A DNA stretch of 64,000 bases from Caprimulgus europaeus (taxonomy: Eukaryota > Chordata > Aves > Caprimulgiformes > Caprimulgidae). Within the stretch, counting starts at the first letter, position 1; every line of letters starts with the position of its first letter. The notes beneath the pieces were generated by a model that saw only the letters and a program-made list of their open reading frames with translations, did no database searches and was not told the origin of the DNA. Positions 60,783-64,000 of this stretch are shown here, piece after piece. The translations under genes were made by a program, and so were the position numbers. Where the stretch lies: NCBI GenBank assembly GCA_907165065.1, contig OU015526.1, positions 71,881,723-71,945,722 of the forward strand. The letters are read 5' to 3'.

Positions 60783-63700
60783 TTCCACACAGTAAGAGAC
60801 AATTCATACACAATTTGAGCATAAATTCACATCCCCTACGACTTAAAATTCAGTTTAAACTGAAGAGGAAAAACAGCACTAGTAAAAACATGCCCTGTTT
60901 TTACTAATTTTGTGTTTTCTCACTATTAAAGGAGAAGGCATTAGGTAGTACCACACAGTAGCCAACAGTACTAAGAAATGGCAGTAAAATATATTCCTGC
61001 CAATCACACAATGTCTTTGTTATATTTCTTTGGACTCAGGTGGTCTTCATACATCTGTCTCTAACAGTTGCAGAAGTAGAGATCAGGGCCTAATAGGTTC
61101 TAGAGAAACTAATGCTGCAGCCAGCAGGCTGATAGTGACTGAGACACAGCCCACCCAGTTCCCACCACACAGGTGTACCACCACCATACTCCTTTCAAAT
61201 TCAGCCCAGCGTATCCTGCTCTGAAAATGAAAGCCAAGGATCTGCTTTCTCTTATCCTTTTCATTTATTGATATTTTCTCCAGACTTGACAGAAAAACAG
61301 ACTGATACTTATTTGATGCAGTGGCAGACAAGTACTGCGACTCTTGTCCAGTATTTGTGGTGCGTGTGTTAGATCTAAGCTTTCATACTAGGAGCAACAC
61401 AAGGAGGCTTTTAATTAAGATTTACAGAAAAGGGATCCCTAATCTTTTGTCCTCATCTGCCTGAAGAATCTACCCTCACTGTGATAACTCCATGGATCTT
61501 AGGAAGTTGTAAAAGGTATTTGGTAAATACATTTACCAATACTCCCTGATACTTTTGTGAACTGCACTGTCATCAACTCATAGCCAGCAAATATTTGATC
61601 TGAGCTCCTGCTGGTTACTACTGCCATTCTGCTGAGCTTTGGTGTGGAGTGAACAGCAAAAGGGCATGGATGAACTAGAAAGGTATTTGAAGAAAACATG
61701 GGAATTCCTGGCTAGGCAGAGGTTGAGATGAGCAGAATAGTTTTCACTTATCCCCTTTATTCTCCAGCTGTAAATTCTCTGTGATCTCTGAAGAATAATC
61801 TCTCCAATATCTCTCAATTGCTGGAAATGACTGATGTGAATTCTCTGAGAAGCCTCGTTAGTTCATAGTGTGTTTGTTGCTTTTCCCACAACTCTTTGCT
61901 TTAATATCTAATAACTAAATAATATCATCAGATATATGGATATAGATCCCACTGGCTTTGAAAGTAAATAAAGATGGGACATTTACTTCATCTATGTAAA
62001 TGAGGCCTTATTGTGCTATGCAATACTGCAGACACTAAGGAAGTTATTCTAGCAAAACTCTTTATAGAAGGCAATTCCGTTTAATGCAAGAAAGAAAAAT
62101 GACAGAAATTGTGAGGAAGGGAATAGGAGTGCACATTTACCCCTTTAAAAGGTTGCAGCCATAAAACTAGTGGTTAATTCAAAAGCTAGATACTAAGTGC
62201 AGTAAGATGAATATTAAAGTAAAGTTTATTTGGCAGTAAACTGATGAACTTTAAGAGTGCAGTGAACTGTGTGACTTGTATACACAAATTAAGCAAAAAA
62301 CGTTCTGGTTAAACTAATGTTCAAAGTATAATTCAGAGATACAAAAGCAAGAAAATGCCCAGGATAGACCAGAAATAATGATTTTTTTGAGTACTAAAAC
62401 CCACGTTTTATGACATTACCTATTGTTTCTAGACTTTCTCTGTACTAGTACTGTCAGAGGAGGACAAGGAGAAAAATAGTTTCACTGGTGAATATACTTT
62501 ATATTATAAAAATATTTGTTATAAATTTGGTATTTTAATGGCTTTACTCTTTCTAAGCTTTGAAGTAGCATCCCCACAACAAGATTTTGATTTCAGACTG
62601 TCAGTTGTCTAGGCAGGTTGAAAAAAGGATGTTTACCATAACCATCATGTATGCCAGAGAATAAAAACCTCCACTTACTTTTAGTTTATCAAAAGACAAA
62701 TGAGATTATGACATTTATTATGTGTTTTCTTTCTTTTCTCTCACTCCCATCTTGTTCCTGGATACTTAAATATATTGTTTCATATAATCTTCCAATAAGC
62801 ACCCACCTATGATCTCTGTCAGAGAAAGGCTACCAGAGTAGATAACTCTCTGGTTTATCCCAATTTGGCCTTTCATATGTTCTTATGAGCATGTAGGTGT
62901 TGAATGAAGGTGCTAATGACATTTACATGCCTAGTTCTTGTTGTGGATTAAGCCTTGCTTCTAGAAAGAAGCGGATATGGATACTAATGAGATGTCTTAA
63001 GCAAAGTTGTATCTTTCTCTCCTTCCACAATAATGCTCTACTTCAATTAGATAAACAATCAGGAATGTTTTCCTCTGATGGACGGAAACCTGCCATTTTT
63101 TTCTTTAAAATACTAGAAGACGTTTATTCTTAGAGACATCTCTGTGCACAAATGTACTTAAATGGTAGTTGTAATAGAATAGTTTATGCGTGTCCAGAAG
63201 TAGCGAGGCATGTGGGTGAGCATTCATATCAAAGGTCATGTCAACTGATACACAAATATCTTCAATGGTAACAATTTGTCTAAAAGCATTTACAATAGAT
63301 TGCTTCTTCTTGATACTTGTTGCCCTTGCCTGAAATGTTCCTACATTAGATATCTGTTAATTGAGCATTCAGAGGGGATTTTAATGTGGCATCAATATTG
63401 CTGACGTATCGGACAGTAATTTAAGTGCCAGTAAACTTGAGAACAGTCAGCGATTAATAAGTATATGTCTAATTATAAAGTAGTAAGAAGCAGTATGAAG
63501 GAAATTTTAAATTAATTCTTTATTATTCTTTATTTTTCGGTCTTCTGTGTCTGTAGCAGGAATACTCTAACTTGATTCTCCATCTCAAGTTTAGAAGAAT
63601 TAGTCCTGATGTCACTTCTAGGGCTGCCAAAAAAACCCAAAAAAACAAACAAAAAAAACCCCCCCAAACCCCCAAACTTATTTCTACTAAGGTTTTAACA

Positions 63701-64000
63701 AACTATTACTTTTGGAGGGAAATTAAGACATCTTTCTGTGTAGAATTTTCAGTGTTTGGAATCTATATTCATATTGAGAAAAATTAGCACGCTTCCTAAG
63801 TATAAAGTCTGTATCAGTTTTTGTACCCCCTATCTCCTTCATGGACTGTGTTGTCCAAGTCAATATTTCTAATATTGTACTGTTGTTAGGGGGTCCCTTG
63901 CTGTAGTGCAAGGAAGAATACGTACAGAGAAAAATAGCTTAGCTGGCAAATTAGACTCTGGAGAAAATGGCAGAAAGACACACCTGAACTACAAACCCCA
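60783..64000. other. AT-rich noncoding stretch
   Basis: No gene or mobile element recognised. An A/C-rich simple stretch at 63629-63677 has runs of three, seven and five C, which makes the minus strand G-rich. Confidence 0.5.

Overview
The window looks like an AT-rich stretch of a bird (neognath) nuclear genome. It carries several CR1 LINE copies with the avian ATTCTGTG-type 3' tail and long-terminal-repeat elements of types common in birds. There is no compact gene-dense region. No complete, recognisable protein-coding gene was found; the setting is intergenic or deep intronic. All family assignments come from reading the sequence, without any database search.

Layout. 1-3993 is unannotated AT-rich sequence with one candidate conserved-element-like patch near 2.1-2.3 kb. 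3994-4559 is a solo LTR (+) with a GTCAG target duplication. 5403-5712 is a fragment of clathrin heavy chain coding sequence (+), best read as a retrocopy fragment. 6780-7015 is a small CpG island with no identifiable gene. 9400-10860 is a decayed 5'-truncated CR1 (-). 14422-15086 and 36618-37261 are two solo LTRs of one family (both -), with CTTTT and GATTT target duplications. 22499-23605 is a better preserved CR1 (+) with an intact FADD reverse-transcriptase box. Short CR1 tails (-) lie at 13954, 40429 and 43595.

The main feature is a 7,050 bp provirus at 25866-32915 on the minus strand, bounded by AATGT on both sides. In its own direction it reads: 5' LTR (1,059 bp), lysine-tRNA primer binding site, gag remnants, protease, reverse transcriptase (YIDD), RNase H, integrase (HHCC and D,D-35-E), then a short tail and a 589 bp 3' LTR, with no room for env. 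Its frames are broken by several stops. Domain content and absence of env fit an ERVL-like (class III) avian element. The two LTRs are not copies of one another although the outer target duplication matches, which is the most unusual observation here.

The rest (about 46.7-64 kb and the gaps between elements) is low-GC sequence with simple repeats. Two open, splice-site-flanked stretches near 45.3-46.7 kb might be exons of an unrecognised gene, and several homeodomain-motif-rich patches could be regulatory. These are speculative.
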